A stretch of 64,000 nucleotides of DNA from Bacteroidota bacterium (GCA_019638705.1 JAHBTI010000012.1:21881-85880), one strand, 5' to 3'. Counted from the first letter of the stretch, positions 8,114 through 17,703 are shown. Program-made: numbers and translations. Notes: a model not told the origin generated them from the letters alone.

Positions 8114-8419
8114 TTACATCATTAATTTAACGGCGGCTATCATCAACCCCGCTAAGGCTACATTTGTAGCAATAAGCCACCGTATAATGTCCACTTTGGC
8201 ATTGGCAATTTTACTTTCAAGTTCGGCAAGTGTTTTAGCTTGCACTTCGCCAATTTTTTCTTTGAGCAAATTATACAATTCTATTTTGGTAACTACCAAT
8301 GAACTAAAGATACGGTTTTTTTGAAAAACCGGTTGGGTTTTATATTGTGGAAAATTGTTCGTTCCAAAAAATGAACACGTTTTTACTATTTGTTCATTTT
8401 TTAATAAAAAAGTGAACAT
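8114..8419 (-). CDS. Small coiled-coil membrane protein (DUF1640-like)
   Basis: Hypothetical protein of 101 aa. Residues 45-78 form an amphipathic helix or coiled coil (ELYNLLKEKIGEVQAKTLAE, ELESKIANAK). A single C-terminal transmembrane helix follows (about 80-99, IIRWLIATNVALAGLMIAAV). This layout resembles DUF1640/CCDC90-type proteins. The start codon (8419) lies inside the first unit of the 70-bp tandem array that precedes the divergent Fic gene, and the first 40 residues are not conserved-looking, so the true start may be a non-ATG codon further in. Confidence 0.5.
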   Translation of the reverse strand: MFTFLLKNEQIVKTCSFFGTNNFPQYKTQPVFQKNRIFSSLVVTKIELYNLLKEKIGEVQAKTLAELESKIANAKVDIIRWLIATNVALAGLMIAAVKLMM

Positions 8420-8557
8420 TTAATTTATTCATTCCAAAAAATGGACACGTTTTCACTATATGTCCATTTTTTAATAAAAAAGTGAACATTTAATTTTTTT
8501 GTTCCAAAAAATGGACATATTTTTGCTATCTGTCCAATTTTTAATAAAAAATGAACA
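8361..8557. promoter_or_regulatory. 70-bp tandem array with co-varying inverted half-sites (Fic operator candidate)
   Basis: Three units with an exact 70-bp period start at 8361, 8431 and 8501, the last truncated by the Fic gene. Each contains TTCCAAAAAATG and an inverted pair separated by 13 nt: ATGAACA/TGTTCAT (8371, 8391), ATGGACA/TGTCCAT (8441, 8461), ATGGACA/TGTCCA (8511, 8531). The A-to-G change in the left arm is matched by T-to-C in the right arm, so symmetry is preserved. Half-site starts are 20 bp apart, about two helical turns. The Fic ATG at 8551 coincides with a further ATGAACA half-site. Inferred role: operator for a dimeric regulator, possibly shared with the divergent small gene. 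Confidence 0.6.
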
Positions 8558-9672
8558 CATCAAAAAATATCAAATACGACCGAAACGTTCCTTACAACAA
8601 TTTGCCGGAGTTGCCGCCCTCGGAAAGCATTATTGATAAAGAAGTTTTACTGAAATGGGGCTTGGCTTCGCGTGCTTTGGCTGAACTAAACAAAAACGTA
8701 TTGCGAATGCCAAACCCGCTGATGCTGATAAACACCATTTCATTGCAGGAAGCGCAAAGTTCTACCGCCATTGAAAATATTTTTACTACCGAAGATGAAT
8801 TGTATAAAGCCGTGAGCGATACCGTAAAAGAAGAAACTGCAAACCCTGCCACCAAAGAAGTGCTGCGCTACCGCGAGGCATTGTGGAGCGGCTACACAGC
8901 ACTTTCAAAAAAGAAAACGTTTGACAAAAGCATTGCCGTAAAAATATTTCAGCAGGTAAAAAACACCCGGCAAGGCATTCGTCCGCAACAATCACAGGTA
9001 ACTATTAAACGCGGACAAAGCGAGTTTAAGTCGGGAGAAATTATATACACGCCACCTCGTGGCGCAGGCATTGTAGAAAAAAAATTAAACAACCTGTTTG
9101 AGTTTTTAAACAACAACACCGCGTTTGACCCTTTGCTTAAAATGGCTGTTGCGCATTATCAGTTTGAAGCCATACACCCTTTTACCGACGGCAACGGACG
9201 TACAGGCAGAATTTTAAATTTGCTGTATTTGGTTCATCAAAAATTGCTGTCGCACCCTGTGCTGTATTTGAGCAAATACATTATTATGCACAAAGACGAT
9301 TATTATCACCGTTTGGCAGGTGTTACGCAGCGTGGCGCATGGAAACCCTGGCTTTTGTTTATGCTGAATGCGGTAGAAGCCACCGCACAGCACAGCAACC
9401 AAAAAATTGACGAAATACTGGCACAAATGGAAGCCACACACAAACACGCACAAAAAAAACTGAAATGGTATTCTTACGAACTCAATCAAGCCTTGTTTTC
9501 GCAGCCATACATAAAACAAAAATTAGTAGGCGAAATCAGCGGTGCAACAAGCCGAACCACACTTACCAAATATATGCAGCAACTTGCCGAACTTGGTGTA
9601 CTTTCTGCGCAGGTTGAGGGCAGAGAGGTTTTTTACATAAATGATGATTTGCTTAGAATTTTGCAGGAATAA
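8551..9672 (+). CDS. Fic/DOC family protein with internal inhibitory motif and winged-helix tail
   Basis: Predicted AMP-transferase (AMPylator) that moves AMP, or another nucleotide, to a Tyr/Ser/Thr hydroxyl of a target protein in the cytoplasm. 373 aa. Residues 9-100 form a Fic_N-type region containing 'STAIEN' (71-76), the (S/T)xxxE(G/N) inhibitory motif of class II Fic enzymes, whose glutamate blocks ATP binding. The core motif 'HPFTDGNGRTGR' (209-220) is complete, with catalytic His209. Residues about 315-373 look like a winged-helix domain ('TTLTKYMQQLAELGVL'), which suggests DNA binding and possible self-regulation through the upstream iterons. No separate antitoxin gene is seen. The target is unknown. 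Confidence 0.88.
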   Translation: MNTSKNIKYDRNVPYNNLPELPPSESIIDKEVLLKWGLASRALAELNKNVLRMPNPLMLINTISLQEAQSSTAIENIFTTEDELYKAVSDTVKEETANPATKEVLRYREALWSGYTALSKKKTFDKSIAVKIFQQVKNTRQGIRPQQSQVTIKRGQSEFKSGEIIYTPPRGAGIVEKKLNNLFEFLNNNTAFDPLLKMAVAHYQFEAIHPFTDGNGRTGRILNLLYLVHQKLLSHPVLYLSKYIIMHKDDYYHRLAGVTQRGAWKPWLLFMLNAVEATAQHSNQKIDEILAQMEATHKHAQKKLKWYSYELNQALFSQPYIKQKLVGEISGATSRTTLTKYMQQLAELGVLSAQVEGREVFYINDDLLRILQE

Positions 9673-9689
9673 AAACCTAAACAGTTTCT

Positions 9690-9697
9690 TACCTTTG
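9690..9697 (+). promoter_or_regulatory. -7 box of trpS
   Basis: TACCTTTG matches the Bacteroidota TAnnTTTG consensus exactly and lies 16 nt before the trpS ATG. A TTG at the expected -33 distance is not clear. Confidence 0.45.
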
Positions 9698-9713
9698 CTC
9701 TCACAAAAAAATT

Positions 9714-10685
9714 ATGGCACGCATTTTAACAGGATTACAAAGCACCAATGTTCCGCATCTCGGAAACCTTTTAGGCGCAATCGTTCCGGCAATTGAGTTA
9801 AGCAAAAACGAAAAAAACGAAAGTTTGTTTTTTATTGCCGACCTGCACACCTTAACAAGCAGAAAGGAAGCTGATTTTATTCGCGAAAGCACCAAAGCCG
9901 TTGCCGCCACTTGGTTAGCCTTTGGTTTGGATACGCAAAAAACCGTGTTTTACCGCCAAAGCCGCGTGCCACAGGTAACGGAACTGACCTGGTATTTGAA
10001 CTGCTTTACCCCCTACCCCATGCTGGCAAATGCACATTCATTCAAAGATAAAAGCGAACGTTTGAGTGATGTAAATGCAGGTTTGTTTACTTACCCCGTG
10101 TTAATGGCGGCAGATATTTTGCTGTATGATGCGCAATTTGTGCCTGTAGGCAAAGACCAAATGCAGCATTTGGAAATGGCGGCTGATATTGCCAAAGCCT
10201 GTAATCACAAAATGCAGAAAGAAATTTTTGTTGTACCGCAAGCCCTTACCGATGAGCGCGTAATGATTGTTCCCGGAACGGACGGACAAAAAATGAGCAA
10301 GTCGTACAACAACTTCATTAATATTTTTCTGCCTGAAAAAGAACTGAAAAAAGTGGTGATGAGCATTGTGAGCGACAGCAAAACGCTGGAAGAACCAAAA
10401 ACACCCGATACGGATAATACCTTTAAATTGTATCAACTGATAGCAAGCACAGAGCAAAGCGAAACTATGCGCCAAAATTACTTGAAAGGCGGTTTTGGTT
10501 ACGGTCATGCAAAAACGGCTTTGTTTGAACTGATTTTGGATACATACAAAACGCAGCGCGAAGCGTACAGCCGCTTAATGCAAAACCAAGATGTGCTTGA
10601 AAAAGAACTCGCGCTTGGCGAAAGCAAAGCCGCAAAACTGGCGAATGAAAAATTGAAGCAAGTGCGGGAAGTTCTGGGTTACTAA
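9714..10685 (+). CDS. trpS: Tryptophanyl-tRNA synthetase
   Basis: Charges tRNA-Trp with tryptophan using ATP; class I aminoacyl-tRNA synthetase active as a homodimer in the cytoplasm. The 323-aa length is normal for the bacterial enzyme. The HIGH-equivalent is HLGN at residues 15-18 after 'GLQSTNVP'. The KMSKS loop is intact at 193-197 in 'GTDGQKMSKSYNN'. 'VGKDQMQHLEMAADIA' (146-160) is the usual tryptophan-pocket/helix segment. The gene follows fic by 41 nt but has its own -7 box (9690-9697), so it need not be co-transcribed. An aldehyde dehydrogenase follows after 33 nt. Confidence 0.96.
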   Translation: MARILTGLQSTNVPHLGNLLGAIVPAIELSKNEKNESLFFIADLHTLTSRKEADFIRESTKAVAATWLAFGLDTQKTVFYRQSRVPQVTELTWYLNCFTPYPMLANAHSFKDKSERLSDVNAGLFTYPVLMAADILLYDAQFVPVGKDQMQHLEMAADIAKACNHKMQKEIFVVPQALTDERVMIVPGTDGQKMSKSYNNFINIFLPEKELKKVVMSIVSDSKTLEEPKTPDTDNTFKLYQLIASTEQSETMRQNYLKGGFGYGHAKTALFELILDTYKTQREAYSRLMQNQDVLEKELALGESKAAKLANEKLKQVREVLGY

Positions 10686-10718
10686 ATTGTATTTTTATCT
10701 TTCAAAAAAAATTGAACC

Positions 10719-12164
10719 ATGCAATACATTAAAAATTATATCAACGGTGAACTCGTTGAACCCATTTCAAAAAACTATATAGATAATTACGACCCTTCGC
10801 GCGGAAACGTTTATTCTTACATTCCCGACAGCGATGAGCAAGATGTAGAGTTGGCATACTCCGCCGCCAATGCAGCTTTTCATGAATGGAGCAATACACC
10901 CAAAGATGTGCGCTCAAAATACCTGTTGAAAATTGCCGAACTTATTGAAAAAAACTTGGACAAGCTCGCGCTCGCCGAAAGTTTAGATAACGGCAAGCCT
11001 CTGAAACTTGCCAAATTAGTTGATATTCCGCGTGCGGCGCATAATTTTAATTTTTACGGCACAGGCATTTTGCATTACGCTGCTCATGCGCACAGCATGG
11101 AAGACAGTGCCATTAACTACACCTTGCGCCAAGCTGTTGGCGTGGCAGGTTGCATTTCGCCATGGAATTTGCCTTTGTATTTATTCACATGGAAAATTGC
11201 GCCTGCCTTGGCTGCCGGCTGCACGGTAGTTGCTAAGCCAAGCGAAATTACGCCGATGACTGCTTATTTACTTTCTGAAATTTGTATGGAAGCAGGTTTG
11301 CCTAAAGGCGTGTTAAACATTGTTCACGGCTTGGGCGGAAAAGTGGGTAACGCGATTGTAAGCCACAAAAACATTCCTTTAATTTCTTTTACGGGTGGAA
11401 CGGTAACGGGCAAGCAAATTGCAAGCATTGCCGCGCCCATGTTTAAAAAATTATCCTTAGAGTTGGGCGGAAAAAATCCAAACATCATTTTTGCCGATTG
11501 CGATTACGAAAAAATGTTGCACACCACCATTAATTCTTCGTTTCAAAATCAGGGGCAAATTTGTTTGTGCGGTTCGCGCATTTTTGTGGAGCGTGGTTTG
11601 TATGAAAAATTTAAAAACGATTTTGTAGCACTGACAAAAAAATTAGTTGTGGGCGCACCGCTTGACGATAAAACCCGTGTGGGTGCAGTGGTTTCAAAAC
11701 CTCACATGGAAAAAGTGTTGAGTTATATTGAATTAGCCCAAAAAGAAGGCGGAAAAATTTTGTGCGGGGGCAAACGAAAAATTTTAGAGGGTGAATTTGC
11801 CGAAGGCTATTACATTGAACCAACCGTGATAGAAGGTTTGCCTTACAATTGCAGAACAAATCAGGAAGAAATTTTTGGACCTGTGGTTACCATAATGCCC
11901 TTTGATACCGAAGAAGAAGTTTTAAGCATGGCAAATTCTGTGGTGTATGGTTTGGCAAGCACCGTTTGGACAGAACATTTAACACGCGCGCACCGCATGG
12001 CTGCCAATATTCACGCGGGCATTGTGTGGATTAACTGCTGGCTCATGCGCGATTTGCGTACACCCTTTGGCGGTGTGAAAGCAAGCGGCGTGGGGCGCGA
12101 AGGAGGCTTTGAAGCCTTTGACTTTTTCACCGAACCGAAAAATGTGTGCATTAAGTTGAAGTAA
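10719..12164 (+). CDS. Aldehyde dehydrogenase, 2-hydroxy/aminomuconate semialdehyde type
   Basis: NAD-dependent oxidation of an aldehyde to its acid, 481 aa, cytoplasmic. The family fold is complete: 'ISPWNLPL' and 'AKPSE' (146-175) for cofactor binding, 'FTGGTVTGK' (224-232), the general base Glu248 in 'SLELGGKNP' and the catalytic Cys282 in 'NQGQICLCG'. The C-terminal segment 'NCWLMRDLRTPFGGVKASG' is characteristic of the ALDH8 branch (2-hydroxymuconate or 2-aminomuconate semialdehyde dehydrogenases). Those enzymes act in aromatic meta-cleavage or kynurenine breakdown. No other pathway gene is nearby, so the physiological substrate is open. It may be co-transcribed with trpS (33-nt gap). 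Confidence 0.85.
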   Translation: MQYIKNYINGELVEPISKNYIDNYDPSRGNVYSYIPDSDEQDVELAYSAANAAFHEWSNTPKDVRSKYLLKIAELIEKNLDKLALAESLDNGKPLKLAKLVDIPRAAHNFNFYGTGILHYAAHAHSMEDSAINYTLRQAVGVAGCISPWNLPLYLFTWKIAPALAAGCTVVAKPSEITPMTAYLLSEICMEAGLPKGVLNIVHGLGGKVGNAIVSHKNIPLISFTGGTVTGKQIASIAAPMFKKLSLELGGKNPNIIFADCDYEKMLHTTINSSFQNQGQICLCGSRIFVERGLYEKFKNDFVALTKKLVVGAPLDDKTRVGAVVSKPHMEKVLSYIELAQKEGGKILCGGKRKILEGEFAEGYYIEPTVIEGLPYNCRTNQEEIFGPVVTIMPFDTEEEVLSMANSVVYGLASTVWTEHLTRAHRMAANIHAGIVWINCWLMRDLRTPFGGVKASGVGREGGFEAFDFFTEPKNVCIKLK

Positions 12165-12539
12165 GTTAAGTAAGCCTTTACAGTAACAACGAAATTCACT
12201 TCTCGATACGCCCTCATTCTTCGGGCTACCCGAAGTAACAGACACCGCGTAACAAAAAGATGAAATAAAATTTAAACAGTTTTTTCACCCTGTATTAAAA
12301 ATAATTTTCACTTCGCAAAACCGCTTTTCCAATTTTTTATTAGTAATTATTATTTTACTGTAAATCAATCTTATTATCTCTAAGAACCGCTTGCCGCGCG
12401 GATTGGGCTGTTTAAAACTTTGGCAGGGTGTTAATTGAATTTAATACCCTTGCTGAATATTTTACCATTTATTTGCAAACACGATTTCTCCCAAAAAGTA
12501 AATCACTTGTTTAGTTATTAACCTTAAAAAAAATAATTT
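12165..12539. other. Intergenic region before nrdB
   Basis: 375 nt without a gene. It holds one CACTTCTCGA hairpin repeat (12197-12237). The remainder is A/T-rich except for a short GC-rich patch (AACCGCTTGCCGCGCGGATT, near 12385-12404). I looked for an NrdR-box pair or a cobalamin riboswitch and saw neither with confidence. Confidence 0.5.
12197..12237 (+). repeat. CACTTCTCGA hairpin repeat
   Basis: Single unit: arms CACTTCTCGATACGCCC and GGGCTACCCGAAGT with loop tcattcttc. Same family as 2317, 3525, 30171 and 62521. Confidence 0.8.
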
Positions 12540-13514
12540 ATGATGCCTGAACCAATACTCGCCGAAAACAAAAACCGTTTTGTTTTATTTCCTATTAAGT
12601 ATAAAGATATATGGGAATTTTATAAAAAAGCCGAAGCAAGTTTTTGGACGGCAGAGGAAATTGATTTGGCTTCTGACTTAACGGATTGGGGCAGCAAACT
12701 GAATGACAACGAACGTCATTTTATTAAACATGTGTTGGCATTTTTTGCTGCCAGCGACGGCATTGTAAACGAAAATTTGGCAATCAACTTTTTAAATGAA
12801 GTGCAATATCCCGAAGCCCGCTGTTTTTACGGCTTCCAAATAATGATGGAAAATATTCACTCGGAAACTTACTCTTTATTAATAGACACTTATATAAAAG
12901 ACCCCGTTGAAAAAGACCATTTGCTCAATGCGGTGGACACCGTGCCTGCCGTAGGCGAAAAAGCAGAATGGGCGTTGCGCTGGATTAACAACGGCTCGTT
13001 TGCCGAACGCCTCATTGCCTTTGCAGCGGTGGAAGGTATTTTCTTTTCAGGTTCTTTCTGTTCTATTTTTTGGTTAAAAAAACGCGGCTTGATGCCGGGC
13101 TTAACGTTCAGCAATGAATTAATAAGCCGCGATGAAGGCTTGCATTGTGATTTTGCCTGCTTACTTTACACGCAGCACGTTAAAAACCAATTGCCGAAAG
13201 AGCAGGTAACCAAAATTATTACCGATGCCGTTTCTATTGAAAAGAAATTTGTGGTGGACGCTATTCCTGTAAAACTGATTGGCATGAACTCGGATTTAAT
13301 GTGCCAGTACATTGAATTTGTTGCCGACCGCCTGTTGGTGGCTTTGGGTTGCGGCAAATTTTACAATGCCTCAAATCCGTTTGACTTTATGGAAATGATT
13401 TCTTTACAGGGCAAAACCAACTTTTTTGAAAAGCGCGTGGGCGAATATCAAAAAGCGGGTGTGATGAACAAAAACGAAGAGAACAATGCGTTTAGCTTAG
13501 ACGAAGATTTCTAA
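12540..13514 (+). CDS. nrdB: Ribonucleoside-diphosphate reductase beta subunit (class Ia)
   Basis: Provides the tyrosyl radical for reduction of ribonucleotides. 324 aa. Diiron ligands can be read in order: D73 (AASDG), E104 and H107 (MENIHSE), E165 (AVEG), E199 and H202 (RDEGLH). The radical tyrosine is Tyr111 (SETYS). The sequence is close to the eukaryotic R2 type ('[17 protein letters not shown]', '[10 protein letters not shown]'), as is common in Bacteroidota. The C-terminal acidic/aromatic tail (SLDEDF) is the segment that docks on NrdA. nrdA follows after 209 nt. ATG codons at 12540 and 12543 are both possible starts. Confidence 0.96.
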   Translation: MMPEPILAENKNRFVLFPIKYKDIWEFYKKAEASFWTAEEIDLASDLTDWGSKLNDNERHFIKHVLAFFAASDGIVNENLAINFLNEVQYPEARCFYGFQIMMENIHSETYSLLIDTYIKDPVEKDHLLNAVDTVPAVGEKAEWALRWINNGSFAERLIAFAAVEGIFFSGSFCSIFWLKKRGLMPGLTFSNELISRDEGLHCDFACLLYTQHVKNQLPKEQVTKIITDAVSIEKKFVVDAIPVKLIGMNSDLMCQYIEFVADRLLVALGCGKFYNASNPFDFMEMISLQGKTNFFEKRVGEYQKAGVMNKNEENNAFSLDEDF

Positions 13515-13723
13515 GATTTAACGTTCATCTCTTTCCCGAACTTTTAAATTGCGGTAAGCCGAAATCTTGCAAAAGGATTTAAACCTGCTAAAAATCAGGA
13601 AAATAAAATTAACCGACAGTTTGTTGAAACATTAAAAAGACTTAAAACAAAAACAGAAAATATTGAAAGTACCTTGTACGGTACAATTTACATTACTCAA
13701 AAACTAAAAAAAACCAAAGGCGT
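13515..13723. other. nrdB-nrdA spacer
   Basis: 209 nt, A-rich, no gene. A short inverted repeat GTACC-TTGTAC-GGTAC (13669-13684) stands 40 nt before the nrdA ATG and could be an operator or processing site. There is no clear terminator, so nrdB and nrdA may share a transcript. Confidence 0.35.
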
Positions 13724-16168
13724 ATGTTTGTAATTAAAAGAGACGGCACTAAAGAATCGGTAAAATTTGATAAGATTACCGCCCGCATTCAAAAATTGAG
13801 CTATGGGCTCGAACCCGCACACGTTGACCCTATTCTTGTGGCAAAGAAAGTGATTGACGGTGTTTATGACGGTGTAACCACCGTTGATTTAGATAACCTT
13901 GCTGCCGAAACAGCGGCTTCGCTCACGGTGCGCCACCCCGACTATGCACAGTTGGCTTCGCGCATTGCAGTGAGTAACCTGCACAAAAACACCATTAAAT
14001 CGTTCTCAAAAACCGTAGAGGCTTTGCATGATTACATTGACCCGAAAAATGGTTTGAAAGCAGGTTTAATTGCCGAAGATGTTTACAAAATCGTTATGGA
14101 CAACGCGCAAATTTTAGACTCGTCTATTATTTACGACCGCGATTTCGGTTACGATTATTTTGGATTTAAAACCTTGGAGCGTTCATACCTTTTAAAAATG
14201 AACGGAAAAATTGCCGAACGTCCGCAACACATGCTCATGCGCGTTGCCGTGGGCATTCACAAAAACGATATTGAATCAGCCATTAAAACATATAATTTAA
14301 TGAGCGAACGCTGGTTTACACATGCCACACCAACTTTATTTAACGCAGGTACGCCAAAACCGCAAATGAGTTCTTGCTTCTTACTTCAGATAAAAGAAGA
14401 CAGCATTGACGGCATTTACGACACTTTAAAACAATGTGCCAAGATTTCGCAAAGCGCGGGCGGCATCGGGTTGAGTATTCACAATGTTCGCGCAACAGGT
14501 TCATATATTAAAGGAACTAACGGCACTTCAAACGGCATTATTCCGATGTTGAAAGTGTATAACGAAACCGCGCGTTACGTTGACCAGGGCGGCGGAAAAC
14601 GCAAAGGCTCTATCGCTGTTTATCTTGAACCTTGGCACGCTGACGTGTACGAATTTTTAGACATTCGCAAAAATCACGGAAAAGAAGAGATGCGCGCCCG
14701 CGATTTGTTTGCCGCACTTTGGATTCCTGATTTGTTTATGAAACGTGTGGAAGAAGAAGGTATGTGGAGTTTAATGGACCCTAACGAGTGTCCGGGTTTG
14801 AGCGATTGCCACAGCGAAGCATTTGAAAAACTTTATACTTCTTACGAAGAACAAGGGAAATTCCGCCGTCAGGTAAAAGCACGCGAGTTGTGGGCTGCCA
14901 TTATTGATGCGCAGATTGAAACAGGAAATCCGTATATGTTGTTTAAAGATGCGGCAAATTCAAAATCAAACCAACAAAATTTAGGAACCATTAAATCGTC
15001 CAACCTGTGTACCGAAATTATTGAATACACAAGCAAAGACGAAGTTGCCGTTTGTAATTTGGCATCTATTGCTTTGCCGCGTTTTGTTGACGAAAAAGCA
15101 GGTACGTTTGACCACGACAAATTATTTGAAATTACTTACCAAGCTACGCTCAACCTCAACAAAATTATTGACCGTAATTATTACCCAATTCCTGAAGCGC
15201 GAAACAGCAATATGCGCCACCGCCCGATTGGTTTAGGTGTGCAAGGTTTGGCTGATGCGTTTATTTTAATGCGTTATCCCTTTGAAAGCGAAGAAGCAAA
15301 AAAATTAAATTCAGAAGTTTTTGAAACCATTTATTTTGCTGCTTTAACGGCAAGTAAAGATTTGGCAAAAGCCGAAGGTGCGTATGAAACGTATGCAGGC
15401 TCGCCGATTTCAAAAGGCATTTTTCAGCAGGATATGTGGAACGTAACACCAAGTCCGCGTTGGGAATGGGACATTTTGCGTGAAGAAATTTTGAAATACG
15501 GTGTGCGCAACAGCTTGTTGTTAGCCCCCATGCCTACTGCTTCTACTTCGCAAATTTTGGGCAACAACGAATGTTTTGAGCCGTACACAAGCAACATTTA
15601 CACCCGCCGCGTATTGAGCGGAGAATTTGTGGTAGTAAACAAACATTTATTGCGCGATTTGGTGAAACTCGGCATTTGGAACGAAGGTTTAAAAAACAAA
15701 ATTATTGCCGCCAATGGCTCAGTACAAAACATTGCTGAAATTCCTCAAAACATTAAAGAACTTTACAAAACCGTTTGGGAAATTAAACAGCGTACCATTA
15801 TTGACATGGCAGCCGACCGCGGCGCGTTTATTGACCAATCGCAATCCATGAACTTGTTTATTCAAGATGCCAACTTTGCGAAAATGAGCAGCGCGCATTT
15901 TTACGCCTGGAAAAAAGGTTTGAAAACAGGTATGTATTACCTGCGCACCAAAGCAGCAGCTGATGCGATTAAATTTACCGTGGATAAAGAAGCCTTGCAA
16001 CAACCAACTTTTGTGTTGGGCAACGAAGACCAGCTACTGGTGGACAGAGGGCAAAGCCACATATTAAAACACGAGGAAAAACAATCGCAATGGACAGAAG
16101 AAGAACAACAAGCGCAACTGTCTTGCAGCCTTGATAATCCCGAAGATTGCGAAGCCTGCGGAAGTTAA
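13724..16168 (+). CDS. nrdA: Ribonucleoside-diphosphate reductase alpha subunit (class Ia)
   Basis: Catalytic subunit that reduces ribonucleoside diphosphates to deoxyribonucleotides, 814 aa. An N-terminal ATP-cone (residues 1-90, '[15 protein letters not shown]') provides dATP feedback control. The barrel contains 'MSSCFLLQ' (redox Cys), 'NLCTEII' (radical and catalytic Asn/Cys/Glu loop) and '[20 protein letters not shown]' (second redox Cys and Tyr-radical path). The C-terminal pair C809/C812 (DCEACGS) is the thioredoxin-accessible shuttle. All key residues are present. It sits downstream of nrdB, the reverse of the usual nrdA-nrdB order. A bidirectional terminator (16191-16223) separates it from tig. 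Confidence 0.97.
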   Translation: MFVIKRDGTKESVKFDKITARIQKLSYGLEPAHVDPILVAKKVIDGVYDGVTTVDLDNLAAETAASLTVRHPDYAQLASRIAVSNLHKNTIKSFSKTVEALHDYIDPKNGLKAGLIAEDVYKIVMDNAQILDSSIIYDRDFGYDYFGFKTLERSYLLKMNGKIAERPQHMLMRVAVGIHKNDIESAIKTYNLMSERWFTHATPTLFNAGTPKPQMSSCFLLQIKEDSIDGIYDTLKQCAKISQSAGGIGLSIHNVRATGSYIKGTNGTSNGIIPMLKVYNETARYVDQGGGKRKGSIAVYLEPWHADVYEFLDIRKNHGKEEMRARDLFAALWIPDLFMKRVEEEGMWSLMDPNECPGLSDCHSEAFEKLYTSYEEQGKFRRQVKARELWAAIIDAQIETGNPYMLFKDAANSKSNQQNLGTIKSSNLCTEIIEYTSKDEVAVCNLASIALPRFVDEKAGTFDHDKLFEITYQATLNLNKIIDRNYYPIPEARNSNMRHRPIGLGVQGLADAFILMRYPFESEEAKKLNSEVFETIYFAALTASKDLAKAEGAYETYAGSPISKGIFQQDMWNVTPSPRWEWDILREEILKYGVRNSLLLAPMPTASTSQILGNNECFEPYTSNIYTRRVLSGEFVVVNKHLLRDLVKLGIWNEGLKNKIIAANGSVQNIAEIPQNIKELYKTVWEIKQRTIIDMAADRGAFIDQSQSMNLFIQDANFAKMSSAHFYAWKKGLKTGMYYLRTKAAADAIKFTVDKEALQQPTFVLGNEDQLLVDRGQSHILKHEEKQSQWTEEEQQAQLSCSLDNPEDCEACGS

Positions 16169-16190
16169 TGAGCCACGAATAATTTTAACA

Positions 16191-16223
16191 AAAAAGCCTT
16201 TCAAAATTTTGAAAGGCTTTTTT
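16191..16223. terminator. Bidirectional terminator between nrdA and tig
   Basis: A near-perfect palindrome, AAAAAGCCTTTCAAAA / TTTTGAAAGGCTTTTT, with T runs on both strands. It serves the convergent genes nrdA (+) and tig (-). Confidence 0.9.
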
Positions 16224-16228
16224 ATTTT

Positions 16229-17566
16229 TTAGTTATTCTTAAAAAACTCATCGTAGCTCACTTCTTTTTTCTCAAGTGTGCATTTTTCTTTGATGAGGTC
16301 AAGCACTTTTTTGGTGTAAAGATTTTCAAAAATGCGTTGCGAATCTTTTTCGTTTTTCAATAAATCGTTGGTTATTTTTTCCAAATCTTCTGCGTTTGGT
16401 GTTTGTCCGTAACGTGCGTATTCGCTAAGAATAAAGGCTTTTGCTTCGTTTTTGGCTTCATCGGCTTGCACCTGAATTTGATTGTCTTTAATAATTTTAT
16501 TTTCAATCAAACGCCATTGCATGGCTTTTGCGTAGTTCGGATATTCGTTTTCCAACTCTTCGGGCGTAACGGGTTTTTCGTTTACTACGGCTAACCAACG
16601 TTTCAAAAATTCGTCGGGTAACTGCAAATTAGCTTTCTCAACCAATTTCTTTTCCACTTCTGTTTTCAAAAAACGGTCGGCATCAACGTTAAACATCAAA
16701 CTCAGTTCTTCGCGAATTTTGTTTTTAAATTCTTCTTCGCTGGTTATTTTGCCTTCGCCATACACGCGGTCAAACAATTCCTGATTCAATTCGGCATCTT
16801 CCAAGCGAGAAATATTTTTTACGGTCAGTTGCAAATTACTGTTGTTGCTTTCAGCCACATCTTTTTCAATGCCGAGTGAAACACTTTTATCAACGCTTGT
16901 TTCGTACAAATCGTTAATGTTAATCACCAATTTGTCTTCGCGTTTTAAGCCCAACAATTTTGCTTTGGCGTTTTCGTTTTTCACGCGCTCATAACTCAGG
17001 CTGGTGCTTTTGTAAATGCCGCCTGCTTTAATTGCACCTGTTTCGTCCAACTCGTTAATATCCACAAACAACACATCTTTTTCGCCCGACACTTCGGGGC
17101 TTACAGGCTTTCCGTAATTGCGGCGCACATCGCTCACATATTTGTTTACGAGTTCGTCATCAACTTTTACGGTTTTGTAAGTAAAGGTATTTTTGTTGTC
17201 CAGTTTCACATCAAACTGCGGTGCTAAACCAAGTTCATACACAAAGTCAAAATCTTTTTGAGCGGTAAAATCAATGGCTGTTTGGTTTTTAGGCAAAGGA
17301 TTTCCCAGAATATCCAATTTATTTTCTTCAATGTATTTGTAAATGCTGTCGTTTAAGAGTTTGTTTATTTCGTCCACCATAATTTGTGTGCCGTATTGTT
17401 TTTTAATTAAACCTGCAGGCACTTTCCCCGGACGAAAGCCCGGCATAGAGGCTTGTTTTTGCACTTTTTTAATGCCGTCGTTCACCTGAGTTTCGTAATC
17501 GGTTGGCGTAAGGGAAATGGTGATTTCCGCATTCAATTTGTCAATATCTTGTTTTGTGATATTCAT
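16229..17566 (-). CDS. tig: Trigger factor
   Basis: Ribosome-associated chaperone that binds nascent chains at the exit tunnel, 445 aa. The N-terminal ribosome-binding domain carries a variant signature, 'MPGFRPGKVPAGLIKKQYG' (about 41-59). The middle FKBP-like domain (about 150-235) is poorly conserved, as is usual in Bacteroidota, so prolyl isomerase activity is doubtful. The C-terminal helical chaperone domain fills the remainder. Start ATG at 17566; a -7 box lies 26 nt upstream on the minus strand. Confidence 0.93.
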   Translation of the reverse strand: MNITKQDIDKLNAEITISLTPTDYETQVNDGIKKVQKQASMPGFRPGKVPAGLIKKQYGTQIMVDEINKLLNDSIYKYIEENKLDILGNPLPKNQTAIDFTAQKDFDFVYELGLAPQFDVKLDNKNTFTYKTVKVDDELVNKYVSDVRRNYGKPVSPEVSGEKDVLFVDINELDETGAIKAGGIYKSTSLSYERVKNENAKAKLLGLKREDKLVININDLYETSVDKSVSLGIEKDVAESNNSNLQLTVKNISRLEDAELNQELFDRVYGEGKITSEEEFKNKIREELSLMFNVDADRFLKTEVEKKLVEKANLQLPDEFLKRWLAVVNEKPVTPEELENEYPNYAKAMQWRLIENKIIKDNQIQVQADEAKNEAKAFILSEYARYGQTPNAEDLEKITNDLLKNEKDSQRIFENLYTKKVLDLIKEKCTLEKKEVSYDEFFKNN

Positions 17567-17591
17567 TACTTTACTGATTTTTTAAGAGGCG

Positions 17592-17599
17592 CAAAAGTA
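17592..17599 (-). promoter_or_regulatory. tig: -7 box of tig
   Basis: On the minus strand TACTTTTG matches TAnnTTTG and ends 25 nt before the tig ATG. No TTG at the standard -33 spacing was seen. Confidence 0.4.
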
Positions 17600-17660
17600 A
17601 GCATTTTTTAGCGTGTATAAGAAAATTAACAATTCCTATACTCTTTTTCTTTCGGATTAC

Positions 17661-17703
17661 TGACAAAAGTCATTTGTTTTGACAACTTTCTTTCTTTCCT
17701 TTG
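17661..17703 (+). promoter_or_regulatory. hemN: hemN promoter with abutting Crp/Fnr-like palindrome
   Basis: TGAC-AAAA-GTCA (17661-17672) is a perfect Crp/Fnr-family style palindrome. It directly precedes TTTG (17673-17676), which can act as the -33 element. After a 19-nt spacer comes TTCCTTTG (17696-17703), a one-mismatch -7 box. With initiation expected near 17710 the palindrome would be centred at about -43, the usual position for an activator touching RNA polymerase. Its regulator is inferred, not seen. Confidence 0.4.

Noticed and set aside
8361..8550. CRISPR-like tandem repeat
   Set aside because: The whole 70-bp unit is repeated with no variable spacers, there are only three units, and no cas gene is present.
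12238..12539. Cobalamin riboswitch or NrdR boxes before nrdB
   Set aside because: No B12-box or paired 16-bp NrdR palindromes could be identified by eye.
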